Of a stretch of 64,000 nucleotides of DNA, positions 34,993-44,141 are shown one piece after another. Source of the DNA: CAZNKU01 sp045545235 (GTDB lineage Bacteria; Bacillota; Clostridia; Monoglobales; Firm-18); assembly GCA_045545235.1 (NCBI GenBank), contig JAZQAN010000064.1, positions 182,022-246,021 on the forward strand, given 5' to 3'. How positions within the stretch are numbered: position 1 is the stretch's first letter; every line of letters begins with the position of its first letter. A program made the translations under genes and the position numbers. A model generated the notes under the pieces. That model was given only the letters and a program-made list of their open reading frames with translations. It was not told where the DNA came from and did not search any database.

Positions 34993-34998
34993 CAAGTA

Positions 34999-35035
34999 AA
35001 CACCCATCGTTATACGATGGGTGTTATTTTTTTTG
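34999..35035 (+). terminator. terminator after the CaCA pair
   Basis: A perfect 11-bp stem AACACCCATCG/CGATGGGTGTT (34999-35009 with 35015-35025), 5-base loop and a run of eight T. It overlaps the 3' end of the convergent gene. Confidence 0.9.
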
Positions 35036-35540
35036 CAACATAGGAAGTATATAATTCTGTTATAATATTATAAGTTTCTACATCAATAATACCTGTTGGT
35101 TCAAGTCCTGTAAAGGTTTGTATAAAAATTACTGCATCAACAGAATTTGCATCATGTTTACCGGTTATATTTACTTCAGGTGAATTGGGAACTTCAAGAA
35201 AAATTGCATATAACATCGCCTGAATCACATAAAGCTCTGAACGTTCATCACCCTCATAAATCAATATTCTTTTTCCGAAAACCGGAAAACTTTTTGGATG
35301 TGCATTAATTCTGTTAAGTTCAGTATTAACATCACGTATTTTTTGCCATGTTGTGCTATCTACCTCCCCATTTGGATTTAATCCGTATATTTTCTGAAAT
35401 GAAACAACACTTTTTTTTGTATCTTCATTAAAATTACCATCAGGTATTACAGATAATACATCCTCAACATACAAAGAAATATTTCTCAACATCTCCTGCA
35501 AACCACGAATTGGCTTTGAATCAGTATTTTCAACTATCAT
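35010..35540 (-). CDS. peptidoglycan-binding-repeat protein (176 aa)
   Basis: A small protein made of two PG_binding_1-type repeats: VIPDGNFNEDTKKSVVSFQKIYGLNPNGEVDSTTW is the first and ITGKHDANSVDAVIFIQTFTGLEPTGIIDVETY the second, the latter more diverged (given here as positions about 35-70 and 122-156; segments shown in part). It has no signal peptide and no catalytic domain. It begins 11 bp after its neighbour with its own AAGGAGG site. Because the neighbour ends at the start of a repeat and this gene begins with one lacking its first strand, the two may form a two-part protein. Confidence 0.75.
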   Translation of the reverse strand: MIVENTDSKPIRGLQEMLRNISLYVEDVLSVIPDGNFNEDTKKSVVSFQKIYGLNPNGEVDSTTWQKIRDVNTELNRINAHPKSFPVFGKRILIYEGDERSELYVIQAMLYAIFLEVPNSPEVNITGKHDANSVDAVIFIQTFTGLEPTGIIDVETYNIITELYTSYVAKKITPIV

Positions 35541-35551
35541 ACAACCCCTCC

Positions 35552-36970
35552 TTAATCAGAATCTCCCTGACGCAAAGTATTGCCTGGAAACTGCATACTT
35601 TCATTTTGTTGTGAGGATATAACATTTTTGTATTCATTGGAAATAGCATTCCAGGTAGACTCATTTACATTTCCCGTACGAATCAATCCCAAATCACCCT
35701 GAAGCTGCATTACTGCACTACGTGTTGCCCTTCCATATACTCCTGTAACGCTTACAGGTGTTATATTATTTTTAATAGTAGCAATTGTGTTTATGTATTC
35801 CTGTAAAATCCCCACATCTTCCCCTGTTGAACCAATTTGCAACACTGTTCCCGGATATTTTTCCGTTTCTATATTAAGTTCTCTGCTGTCGAACAAAACA
35901 ATATCATATGAATTTTTCAAAACTCTGTATAGCAAATCCCAGGTTTGACGGTCTACAATTCCAGTAACAGGCAAACCGTATATTGACTGAAAGCTTTCTA
36001 CTGCCGATGCTGTATTCCCGCCATAAATTCCATCTCTCATAACGGGGGGTATACGATTATCAAACTGAGAAAGAGTAGCAAGCATATACTGCAATGCTGC
36101 AACCTTTTCGCCCCTGTCTCCAACAGAAAGACCACCGGGATACTGCAAATCTATTCCTACAAAAGTTTGCCCTTCTGAATAAAGCTCTGACAATCTTAAC
36201 AAACCAACATACAAATAAACCATTTCATACCAGGTTGCTCTTCCTACAACACCATCAACAGTAAGATTGAAAACCTCCTGAAACTTTCGTACTGCCGCCT
36301 CGGTATTCTCACCAAAAATTGCATCAATGGGATATACTTTCGGTATTGCAGGATAATCATTTGAAATCCTGTTAAGCATTACCTGTATTATCTGTACATA
36401 AACTCCCGAATCACCTCTTCGAATGGGGTATCCAGGATATGATTCATTTATTCCTCTTATAGGAGCATCGTTTACAATTTCAACATCATCACCATAGTAA
36501 TTCCTGAGAATTTGTACATAATCAAGCCCATCACGGGCAAGATATTCACTGCCCCATTGCGACAAACCCTGACAAGTTACAGTGGTACCATTACAATATT
36601 TGGCAGCTAATGGTTCAATTCGCCCTCTTATACGAAGATAAGAATCAAATATTTCATCTACAATTTCGGAAATATTAGAAAATATATTTCTTCCCTGAAT
36701 AAACTTCTGGTCAAAAGCCGTATTATTCGTAATATCAAAATTATATCCCTGAGAACGGTAAAATTCAGTATAAATACGATTTAACGCAAAAGAAATCTGC
36801 GCAAGAATATTGGCATATAGCGCATCTTCATCCCACGTGGGATATATTTCACTTGAAGCTACATTTTTTATGTAATCACGAAATGACAAAGTTACATTCT
36901 GTGCATTTTCAGACGGTGCACCAAGATGTACCGTGATTTCCTCCGGTATATAGGGTATAACTGTTGGCAT
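35552..36970 (-). CDS. SpoIID-like protein with peptidoglycan-binding repeats
   Basis: A 472-residue protein. Residues 1-170 resemble the SpoIID/LytB domain of sporulation lytic enzymes: YPTWDEDALYANILAQISFA, ALNRIYTEFYRSQGYNFDIT and GTTVTCQGLSQWGSEYLA. Three PG_binding_1 repeats follow (about 178-248, 280-345, 373-440), each ending in FQ..x..TW. The last residues PGNTLRQGDSD open a fourth repeat that is not completed. No signal peptide or membrane anchor is seen, which suits a protein made inside the mother cell or delivered to the spore coat or cortex. The sporulation link is inferred from family resemblance. Confidence 0.75.
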   Translation of the reverse strand: MPTVIPYIPEEITVHLGAPSENAQNVTLSFRDYIKNVASSEIYPTWDEDALYANILAQISFALNRIYTEFYRSQGYNFDITNNTAFDQKFIQGRNIFSNISEIVDEIFDSYLRIRGRIEPLAAKYCNGTTVTCQGLSQWGSEYLARDGLDYVQILRNYYGDDVEIVNDAPIRGINESYPGYPIRRGDSGVYVQIIQVMLNRISNDYPAIPKVYPIDAIFGENTEAAVRKFQEVFNLTVDGVVGRATWYEMVYLYVGLLRLSELYSEGQTFVGIDLQYPGGLSVGDRGEKVAALQYMLATLSQFDNRIPPVMRDGIYGGNTASAVESFQSIYGLPVTGIVDRQTWDLLYRVLKNSYDIVLFDSRELNIETEKYPGTVLQIGSTGEDVGILQEYINTIATIKNNITPVSVTGVYGRATRSAVMQLQGDLGLIRTGNVNESTWNAISNEYKNVISSQQNESMQFPGNTLRQGDSD

Positions 36971-36974
36971 AAAA

Positions 36975-37367
36975 TCACCTCTGCAAATTTTGTGGTGTTA
37001 CGGTATATGTGTTTGTATACTCATCATATTCTGAATTTTCAGGTAATGGAATCATTTCTATATTCTGTTCACTTAATCTGTTTGCAAAAATCTGTACGTT
37101 TTTAATTATAAATATCGCAAAACCTTCTTTTTCTGCTTTTATATTTACACTTCTATATACCTTCTCGGTATTATTTTCATCCAAAGAAAGTTCCATATCC
37201 GGTGTATCAATTTCCATAATATCTGTTTTCCCATTTTCGTCAGTTATCCTGAATGCCAATAAAATTCCCCCTTCATCAGTATTTTCTGTAACTGTTACAC
37301 GAGTGCCAATTACGGGAATAAGCATATTTGATATATAAGTTCTTACTAACAAACTACCCTTTTGCAA
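36975..37367 (-). CDS. small beta-sandwich protein of the SpoIID-like module
   Basis: A 130-residue protein rich in beta strands. It looks like a carboxypeptidase-regulatory-like or Ig-fold domain: LVRTYISNMLIPVIGTRVTV, then FRITDENGKTDIMEIDTP and VYRSVNIKAEKEGFAIFII. It has no catalytic motif or signal peptide. It starts at a TTG behind AGGAGG, 4 bp before the SpoIID-like gene, so the two are translationally linked. The start is not certain because no ATG lies nearby. Function is unknown; its linkage suggests a structural partner. Confidence 0.65.
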   Translation of the reverse strand: MQKGSLLVRTYISNMLIPVIGTRVTVTENTDEGGILLAFRITDENGKTDIMEIDTPDMELSLDENNTEKVYRSVNIKAEKEGFAIFIIKNVQIFANRLSEQNIEMIPLPENSEYDEYTNTYTVTPQNLQR

Positions 37368-37371
37368 TAAA

Positions 37372-37412
37372 AAAACACCTCCTGATATCCTATAAAAAGT
37401 ATATCAGGAAAG
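37372..37412 (-). terminator. hairpin with the next gene's Shine-Dalgarno in its 3' arm
   Basis: On the minus strand, AAACACTTTCCTGATAT pairs with ATATCAGGAGGTGTTT (slight bulge), followed by seven T. It follows the Ldh_2 gene as a terminator would, but the 3' arm contains the AGGAGG of the 130-residue gene. Confidence 0.6.
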
Positions 37413-37438
37413 TGTTTAAATATGACTATTTTTAAATT

Positions 37439-38563
37439 TTATTTGTATGAGCTTTCTTTAGCTTCATCAAGGTTAACGTCACCAAGATAAGCTTTTGCAT
37501 CCATACCAACGAATTCAGCAAAATCAATCATTTCTGCAACTGTGTTGATGTTAACATCAATACCGTTAGCAAGTCTGTCTTCCATAGCAATGATTTCTTT
37601 TTCACCGTGTGTGTAAATTCTTTCAGCACCTTCGCTCTTTGGAGCTTCTCTAAGTTCCTGTAGGAATGTTGAGAAATGTTCCTTAATAGCTGCAGGATCA
37701 CCAAAGATTTTTGGATCAATTGCCATAAAGCCGTGACATGTACCACCCTTACCATCTGTATGAGTGTGATTAGATGTCATACCCATTGAAAGAATAGATG
37801 AGAAGATTTCGCAGAACATACCATATCCATAACCCTTATGGCTACCTGTCTGTTCAGTTTCACCACCAAGAGGCATAATACCGCCGCCAACTTTACCAAC
37901 AATATTCTTAAGTACGTCAGCTGCATCTGTTGAGCCCTTACCGTTAGCATCCAAAGCCCAGCCGTTAGGAAGTTCCTTACCTGCTTTGTTGTATACTTCA
38001 AGCTTACCTCTTGTAACAACAGTTGTTGAAGCATCAAAGAAGAAATCATATGGATCTGCAGGAACAGAAATTGCAATTGGGTTACTACCAAGCATAGCTT
38101 TTCTTGCATTTGTAGGAACCATGATTGCTTCTGAGTTTGTCATAGCCATACCAATTAAACCTTCATCACAGGCCATTTTTGAGTAATAACCTGCAATACC
38201 GAAGTGGTTAGAGTTACGAACGTTAACTATAGCAATACCAGTCTTTTTAGCCTTTTCAATAGCTATGCTCATTGCATAGTGGCTAAGAAGCTGACCCATA
38301 CCGTCATTACCCTCAATAACTGCAGAAACCGGTGTTTCAAAAACAATTTCAGGTTTTGAGTCGATCTTAATAAGACCTTTTTTAATACCATTGTGGTATC
38401 TTGCTATACGCTGCATACCGTGTGATTCAATACCGTAAAGGTCTGAAAGTAACAATACATCAGAAATAATTTTACTTTCATCAGCTGTAAAACCAATCTT
38501 TTCAAATGCATCATTACAGAACTTTTCAAGTTCTTTGTAAGTGTATCTCTTATACTTTGCCAT
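37439..38563 (-). CDS. Ldh_2 family malate/L-lactate-type dehydrogenase
   Basis: A 374-residue NAD(P)-dependent enzyme of the YlbC/MDH/AllD family. VNVRNSNHFGIAGYY (about 110-124) holds the conserved histidine; MAMTNSEAIMVPTNARKAMLGSNPIAISVP and HKGYGYGMFCEIFSSIL are also family signatures. Candidate substrates are malate, L-lactate, ureidoglycolate or a sulfolactate; the motifs do not decide. It has its own promoter and codon choice richer in GC-ending codons than its neighbours, suggesting high expression. Confidence 0.86.
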   Translation of the reverse strand: MAKYKRYTYKELEKFCNDAFEKIGFTADESKIISDVLLLSDLYGIESHGMQRIARYHNGIKKGLIKIDSKPEIVFETPVSAVIEGNDGMGQLLSHYAMSIAIEKAKKTGIAIVNVRNSNHFGIAGYYSKMACDEGLIGMAMTNSEAIMVPTNARKAMLGSNPIAISVPADPYDFFFDASTTVVTRGKLEVYNKAGKELPNGWALDANGKGSTDAADVLKNIVGKVGGGIMPLGGETEQTGSHKGYGYGMFCEIFSSILSMGMTSNHTHTDGKGGTCHGFMAIDPKIFGDPAAIKEHFSTFLQELREAPKSEGAERIYTHGEKEIIAMEDRLANGIDVNINTVAEMIDFAEFVGMDAKAYLGDVNLDEAKESSYK

Positions 38564-38599
38564 TTTATAGCTACCTCCATAATTTAAATTACTATAACA

Positions 38600-38628
38600 A
38601 TTTTACAACAATTGTATATATTTGTCAA
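38600..38628 (-). promoter_or_regulatory. promoter of the Ldh_2 gene
   Basis: TTGACA (38628-38623), 17-base spacer, TAAAAT (38605-38600) on the minus strand, about 37 bases before the ATG. Confidence 0.7.
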
Positions 38629-38669
38629 CAACAAACTATAACAACATTTTCATATTTTCAACGATAAAA

Positions 38670-40097
38670 TCACCCAAATTGATCAAGAAGATTCTGTTTC
38701 ATCTGCCATAAATCTTTTGAAAGGTCAACATAATAACGGTGAGGATTTTCAAAACGTACTACTTCATCCCATAAAGTTTTTACTTCCTCCCTGCATTTTG
38801 CTTGAATTGTTTTAAGATCAGGTGATTCATACACACATTTACCTTTATCAAATATTAATTTTAGCAAAGGTTTAGCTTCAAAATCTGTAAGTGTTAATTT
38901 TTTCCATGTATGTTCGGGGTCGAAAATTGTATATGGTTTTGATGTATCTATAACTTCACCATATTTTGTTAATACATCTGCAACCGCCTTGCCATCCTTA
39001 TATAGCCTGTACAACGACTTAAAGCCCGGATTTGTAATTTTTGCAACATTTTCACTAAGCTTGATTCTAGGAATAATCTCATTGCCGCTTTCTATTGCAA
39101 CAAGCTTATAAACACCGCCGAATACAGGCTCTGAACGTGAAGTTATAAGACGTTCACCAACACCAAAGCTATTTATTTTAGCACCCTGTAAAAGAGTATC
39201 CCTGATGATATATTCATCAAGTGAATTTGAAACAACTATGCCACAATCTTCCATACCATTTTCATCAAGAATTTTACGCACTTTTTTTGTAAGATACGTT
39301 ATATCACCACTATCTATACGTACACCCTTAAGTCTGTGACCTGCCGGAACAAGAACATCATTATGAACCTTAATCGCATTGATTATACCTGATTTTAAAA
39401 CATTATAGGTATCTATTAAAAGAGTACAGCTATCAGGATACACAGATGCATACGCACAAAAGGCGGAATATTCATCAGGAAAAGTCTGTATCCAACTATG
39501 AGCCATAGTTCCAATAGCCGGAATATTAAATAAACGTTCGGATATTGTACAAGCCGTACCAATACAACCACCTATATAAGCAGCACGAGAACCGTAAACT
39601 GCACCATCATATCCCTGTGCTCGTCTTGAGCCAAATTCCATTACAGGGCGTCCTTCGGCCGCACGTACGATACGATTTGTTTTGGTAGCAATAAGTGACT
39701 GATGATTAACCGTAAGCAAAATCATAGTTTCCAAAAATTGAGCCTGAATTATAGGTCCCCTTACAACAATAAGTGGCTCATTTGGAAAAACAGGTGTTCC
39801 CTCTTCTATTGCCCACACATCACAAACAAAGTTAAAATTTGCAAGGTATTCCAAAAAACCTTCACTGAACATATTTTTACTTCTTAAATATTCAATATCC
39901 TCAGAGGTAAATTCAAGATTTTTTATATATTCTATTACCTGTTCAACTCCTGCCATTATGGCGAAACCACCATCATCGGGTATTTTTCGGAAATACATAT
40001 CAAAATATCCTGTTTTATCACCGATTCCATTTTCAAAATAACCATTTGCCATGGTAAGTTCGTAAAAATCAGTTAATAGTGTCAAGTTTCTTTTCAT
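38670..40097 (-). CDS. pncB: nicotinate phosphoribosyltransferase
   Basis: A 475-residue enzyme making nicotinate mononucleotide for NAD salvage. LLTDFYELTMANGYF at the start, EFGSRRAQGYDGAVYGSRAAYIGGC, GTMAHSWIQTFPDE and VRIDSGDI are the NAPRTase signatures including the phosphoribosyl-binding residues. The length fits the long bacterial type. It lies 13 bp after the YcdB-like gene and may share its transcript, although the two functions are unrelated. Confidence 0.94.
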   Translation of the reverse strand: MKRNLTLLTDFYELTMANGYFENGIGDKTGYFDMYFRKIPDDGGFAIMAGVEQVIEYIKNLEFTSEDIEYLRSKNMFSEGFLEYLANFNFVCDVWAIEEGTPVFPNEPLIVVRGPIIQAQFLETMILLTVNHQSLIATKTNRIVRAAEGRPVMEFGSRRAQGYDGAVYGSRAAYIGGCIGTACTISERLFNIPAIGTMAHSWIQTFPDEYSAFCAYASVYPDSCTLLIDTYNVLKSGIINAIKVHNDVLVPAGHRLKGVRIDSGDITYLTKKVRKILDENGMEDCGIVVSNSLDEYIIRDTLLQGAKINSFGVGERLITSRSEPVFGGVYKLVAIESGNEIIPRIKLSENVAKITNPGFKSLYRLYKDGKAVADVLTKYGEVIDTSKPYTIFDPEHTWKKLTLTDFEAKPLLKLIFDKGKCVYESPDLKTIQAKCREEVKTLWDEVVRFENPHRYYVDLSKDLWQMKQNLLDQFG

Positions 40098-40110
40098 TGT
40101 AAACCCTCTT

Positions 40111-42114
40111 TCAATTAGAAATCAAATTATATAATATCTGTGCTGCAACATTACGTTTAACATATTCTTTAGGCATAAAAGCATTTCCTTTAAAAATTTT
40201 TAACCCCTGAGCTATTGCTGCATATCCAATCATATCAGGTGAAATCATACCTTCATCAACAAAATCAGTTTTAAAAGTATAAGGTAACATAGCTATATCA
40301 CCATACCCCAAATAGCATATAATATATTTTATTGCTGTTTCTGTATTTATTCTTTCATTCAACGTAAGTTTTTCATAAGTTATTATGCCTATGTCCACAA
40401 GCTTATCTGCAACATCCTCTATCGTATTATAATCCACACAATCAATTGCACGACACATCCAAAGCAGATAGTCAGATGTAGAAACATATTCGTTAGGATA
40501 AAATTTTTCTGAATAATCAAGAATACCACAGGCGTTCAATGACTGTATCTGTCCTTTTGATACATCTGTACCAATATCAGTATAATATTTTTTTTCATAA
40601 GAAATTTTATCGCCATTTTTATCTATTATATTACCTGTTTCGCCATCAATAAAAATTTCTTTTTGTGGATTTGGTGCATATACAGCTCTGAGTTCAATCT
40701 GTTGTGTTTTTGTAATTGCCGTTACGTACTGTAACTCCATCCCTACTGTATTAATATACTTTTCGAAAGCATCGCTTTTCGAAACAGAAGAAACGTACCG
40801 GTATGAATTTATAGAATCCCATGCAGTTCTTACACTTACAACTTCGCCTGTTGATTTTGATACACCTATAACAATTCCGTTAACATCATAGGATATGTTA
40901 TTTAAAAGTCTTGTATAATTAAAATAATATATGTCCTCTCCGTTATAATTTTTCTGGTTGTTATAATTTAATAATTTACACTTAGCTCCAAATGATTCGA
41001 AATAATTTTTAACAAATAATTCTGCTACATTCCTGCAATAACGGGAATCATACTCATAATTTACCGAACCTATATTATGCTGATAATAATCATAATACCT
41101 TATATCTTTATTATTGATATCAACTATATATTTTTTTGAATTACCCAAGTTATCCTCATAAACCATATAGATATAATTGCTGAAATTATCTTCAAGATAC
41201 TGAACACCTACGAGTTCATAAGAATCGTGCAACGGAATGTAATTGCAATTTTCAACAATATCAATTGCCGGACTCAAGTCATATTCTGTTTCTGAATACT
41301 GGAAATCAAATGTCTTATCTGCATTAAGTGCATTCTTATATACACCGGCTTCAGACACACTATTGGTATTAATAATATTACCGGTATAGGCATTTATATA
41401 ATTAACACCATCCGACAAATCAGCATATCTTATATACAAAGTACCATCAGTTTTTTTTGCAAATTCTTTTACTATACCTATCTTGTCATATAAAGCTACC
41501 ATAGCCTCATCAACTGTAATACAATTATTTAACGGATAAATTTTATCGTAATCTGTCCATTTTACATTATATGATTTTACTTTTCCGTTGCTTGCATCTA
41601 CTTCAACGTCAATATAATTTTCATAACAAGGAATATTGTTTTCATATCTTACAAGTTTAAAAGAATAGGGTTCAAATTTTCTATGAAACGAATAATTATA
41701 ATCAACAAATTCAGTATTAAAATAAAATTCCGGACAAGCTGACGAAAGAAATAACTCCACCTGTTTTTTAGCATCATCGGACGAAAATTCAGACAACTTA
41801 TAATTACCTTTAAAATCTCCGTAAAAATACTGACTAAAAGAAATGATACGTAATTTATCATCTACGGTAACATTAATCTGTCCACCGGGGTTAAATTCAT
41901 TTTCTTCACCATACCATGTGAAATATACAAGCTGTGAATCAGATGAAACAGTTAATCTGCTGTTAAATTCTGTATAATTTTCAGGAATGTCAATTTTGTT
42001 TTTTACCGCATCTACAGCTTTTGTAACAAAAGAATCTTCCAACGCATAACATGGTATAAATATTGTATTAAAAAGAAAGAACAATGCTATTGTAAAACAA
42101 ATTACTCTCCTCAC
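40111..42114 (-). CDS. secreted YcdB/YcdC-domain protein with C-terminal SLH-like region
   Basis: A 667-residue exported protein. The signal peptide is MRRVICFTIALFFLFNTIF plus IPCYA, with cleavage likely near residue 24. Residues about 30-480 hold repeated YcdB/YcdC (DUF4901) units, related to PepSY domains, recognisable as repeated IDGETGNI-like and VDASNGKVKS-like turns. The last 150 residues (TDIGTDVSKGQIQSLNACGI, YVSTSDYLLWMCRAID and similar) look like SLH repeats. It starts at GTG behind AGGTGG. It probably binds the cell wall; its function is not known. Confidence 0.78.
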   Translation of the reverse strand: MRRVICFTIALFFLFNTIFIPCYALEDSFVTKAVDAVKNKIDIPENYTEFNSRLTVSSDSQLVYFTWYGEENEFNPGGQINVTVDDKLRIISFSQYFYGDFKGNYKLSEFSSDDAKKQVELFLSSACPEFYFNTEFVDYNYSFHRKFEPYSFKLVRYENNIPCYENYIDVEVDASNGKVKSYNVKWTDYDKIYPLNNCITVDEAMVALYDKIGIVKEFAKKTDGTLYIRYADLSDGVNYINAYTGNIINTNSVSEAGVYKNALNADKTFDFQYSETEYDLSPAIDIVENCNYIPLHDSYELVGVQYLEDNFSNYIYMVYEDNLGNSKKYIVDINNKDIRYYDYYQHNIGSVNYEYDSRYCRNVAELFVKNYFESFGAKCKLLNYNNQKNYNGEDIYYFNYTRLLNNISYDVNGIVIGVSKSTGEVVSVRTAWDSINSYRYVSSVSKSDAFEKYINTVGMELQYVTAITKTQQIELRAVYAPNPQKEIFIDGETGNIIDKNGDKISYEKKYYTDIGTDVSKGQIQSLNACGILDYSEKFYPNEYVSTSDYLLWMCRAIDCVDYNTIEDVADKLVDIGIITYEKLTLNERINTETAIKYIICYLGYGDIAMLPYTFKTDFVDEGMISPDMIGYAAIAQGLKIFKGNAFMPKEYVKRNVAAQILYNLISN

Positions 42115-42219
42115 AAAACCACCTACCTAAATTTACATAATCATACCATATTTTATATAAAAAAACAAGAATATTAACAATATTGTAACATAGAATAAAT
42201 AATTAAGGAGGGTTAGCTA

Positions 42220-42333
42220 ATGAACAAAAACGGTGAAAGCGAAAATAAAAATAAAAAAAAGCCCAAACCAACAGGTGATTTGGACGATTTCATTTTCAAA
42301 GATGAAGAAATTAAATATTATTCAGAGAGGTAA
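42220..42333 (+). CDS. 37-residue charged small protein
   Basis: A short ORF with a strong AAGGAGGG seven bases before its ATG, on the opposite strand from its neighbours. The product has a basic, asparagine-rich first half (GESENKNKKKPKP) and an acidic tail ending DDFIFKDEEIKYYSER. There is no membrane helix. Its end overlaps the dusB stop tail to tail by 23 bp. Only the ribosome binding site and the codon pattern support it; no promoter is convincing. Function is unknown. Confidence 0.5.
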   Translation: MNKNGESENKNKKKPKPTGDLDDFIFKDEEIKYYSER

Positions 42334-43258
42334 GCAAAAACTTCATTTCATCAAAGGATGTGGCAGCCGTTAACTTGTTTTTTACAGAAACACTGTTTCT
42401 CATTCCTTTGATGTACCATATGGCATGCTTTCGTGCTTCTCTTATCCCCACATATTCTCCTTTATATTCCACAATCTTCTTTATATGTTCAAGCGCAGTA
42501 TCAATTATTTCCTCCTGCGAAGGTTCCGGAAGAAGTTCTCTGTATTCAAGATAATGCTTGATTCTCTTTAGCAAAAAAGGATTACCTAAAATTCCTCTTC
42601 CAACCATTACGGCTTCACACCCAGTATGACTAATCATTTTTTCAGCATCTTCGGGTGATTTTATATCTCCATTTCCTATAACAGGAATGTTAACTGCACC
42701 CGAAACTTCCCTAATCAAATCCCAATCGGCCATTCCTCTGTATTCCTGCTTGACAGTTCTTCCGTGTACGGTTATGTGTGACGCACCTGCTTTTTCAGCT
42801 AATTTTGCAACTTCTACTGCATTAATAGAATTGTCATCCCAACCTTTACGTATTTTTACTGAAACGGGCAAATTACAATTATCTTTTACTGCGCAAACAA
42901 TATCATATATTACAGACGGATTTTTCATAAGTGCTCCGCCATCGCAATTACCGATGATTTTACCTGCAGGACACCCGCAATTTATATCTATACCAACTGC
43001 ACCAAATGATGCAGCTTTATTTGCCACAGTCGAAAATATTTCAGGTTCGTGGCCAAAAATCTGAGCGTATACAGGTTGCTCTTTATCTGAAACCTCTAAT
43101 AGAGTGGCAGTTTTCTTATCATTATAAAACAATCCCTTTGTACTTACCATTTCCGTAAAGCACATATCAGCCTCAAAACCCATACATATTTCCCTATATG
43201 CTCTGTCGGTTACTCCTGCCATAGGAGCAACAACAACTTTATTTTTCAAGGATATCAT
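42311..43258 (-). CDS. dusB: tRNA-dihydrouridine synthase B
   Basis: A 315-residue FMN enzyme reducing specific uridines in tRNA. VVAPMAGVTDRAYREIC, DINCGCPAGKIIGNCDGGALMK with the catalytic cysteine, HGRTVKQEYRGMADWD, VIGNGDI and VGRGILGNPF are all family signatures. It overlaps the upstream Ppx gene by 20 bp and ends the guaB-ppx-dusB unit. Confidence 0.94.
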   Translation of the reverse strand: MISLKNKVVVAPMAGVTDRAYREICMGFEADMCFTEMVSTKGLFYNDKKTATLLEVSDKEQPVYAQIFGHEPEIFSTVANKAASFGAVGIDINCGCPAGKIIGNCDGGALMKNPSVIYDIVCAVKDNCNLPVSVKIRKGWDDNSINAVEVAKLAEKAGASHITVHGRTVKQEYRGMADWDLIREVSGAVNIPVIGNGDIKSPEDAEKMISHTGCEAVMVGRGILGNPFLLKRIKHYLEYRELLPEPSQEEIIDTALEHIKKIVEYKGEYVGIREARKHAIWYIKGMRNSVSVKNKLTAATSFDEMKFLLTSLNNI

Positions 43259-44132
43259 ACATTACTCCTTCTCGCAAACTACTTACACAACTTATAAGAT
43301 TAGGTGAATTTATATATTCCATTATAGCCAAAAGCGGTACAACTCCGCCCAATATAATATCCGCTCTTCCTTTGCCTATACCATCTATTAAAACACGGTG
43401 TTCAACAGGAATTTTAACAAGCTTAAAAATTTCATCAAAAGTTTCCTGTTTAGTCATTGAAAAACCGTGTACATTGTCATCCGGTATATTTTGCATCTTT
43501 ACAAGAGAGCGTACAGTACCACCCATACCTACAATATCAATGTTTTTTACTGATTTAATCCATTCATATTCATCAAGTCTACTTTTAAAAGCACATATTG
43601 CCTCATTAAGCTCAATGTCATCGGCAATAGTCTTTGTAAAATACTTTTCGGTAATATTTACTGCCGCCATAGGAATACTCACCATATTCACAATACTACG
43701 GTCTTTTATATATATAAGTTCAGTGCTTGCACCACCAATGTCAACAATCATACAATCACCAACAGGTAGTGTATTTACAACTGCCTTATAATCATAGTAT
43801 GCTTCTTTTTCACCTGTGATTATTTCAAAATCAACGCCAATTCCCATTGCAGGAACTGTAAATAATTCAGGATTTTTTGCAGTACGAAGTGCGGCAGTAG
43901 CGATCGCTCTTACCTCATCAACATTCATGTCATCCATAATACGTTTGAATTTTTTCAATTCAGCAAGAGTACGTTCTACTGCATTTGGTCTTAAAATTTT
44001 TTCATCCCCCATACCCTCACTTAAACGTACAACCGTTCGGATATTCTCCAAAACGGTTGCACAGTTATCTTTAATTTCTATTATATTCATACGTATGGAA
44101 TTTGAGCCTAAATCAATTATAGAAATTCTCAT
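43239..44132 (-). CDS. Ppx/GppA family phosphatase
   Basis: A 297-residue protein of the exopolyphosphatase / guanosine-pentaphosphatase family. The N-terminal IIDLGSNSIRMNIIE and the DIGGASTELIYI phosphate-binding motif are clear, as are ATAALRTAKN and GMGGTVRSL. It lacks the C-terminal HD domain of longer Ppx, as is common in Firmicutes. It follows guaB by 9 bp. As guaB supplies GTP and RelQ-type alarmones act on GTP, a link to (p)ppGpp is tempting but unproved. Confidence 0.9.
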   Translation of the reverse strand: MRISIIDLGSNSIRMNIIEIKDNCATVLENIRTVVRLSEGMGDEKILRPNAVERTLAELKKFKRIMDDMNVDEVRAIATAALRTAKNPELFTVPAMGIGVDFEIITGEKEAYYDYKAVVNTLPVGDCMIVDIGGASTELIYIKDRSIVNMVSIPMAAVNITEKYFTKTIADDIELNEAICAFKSRLDEYEWIKSVKNIDIVGMGGTVRSLVKMQNIPDDNVHGFSMTKQETFDEIFKLVKIPVEHRVLIDGIGKGRADIILGGVVPLLAIMEYINSPNLISCVSSLREGVMYDILEK

Positions 44133-44141
44133 ACCAATACC

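Noticed and set aside
35541..35551. Frameshift splitting one long peptidoglycan-binding gene
   Set aside because: A proper stop codon, AAGGAGG and ATG separate the two ORFs, so they look like two genuine genes even though the repeats seem continuous.
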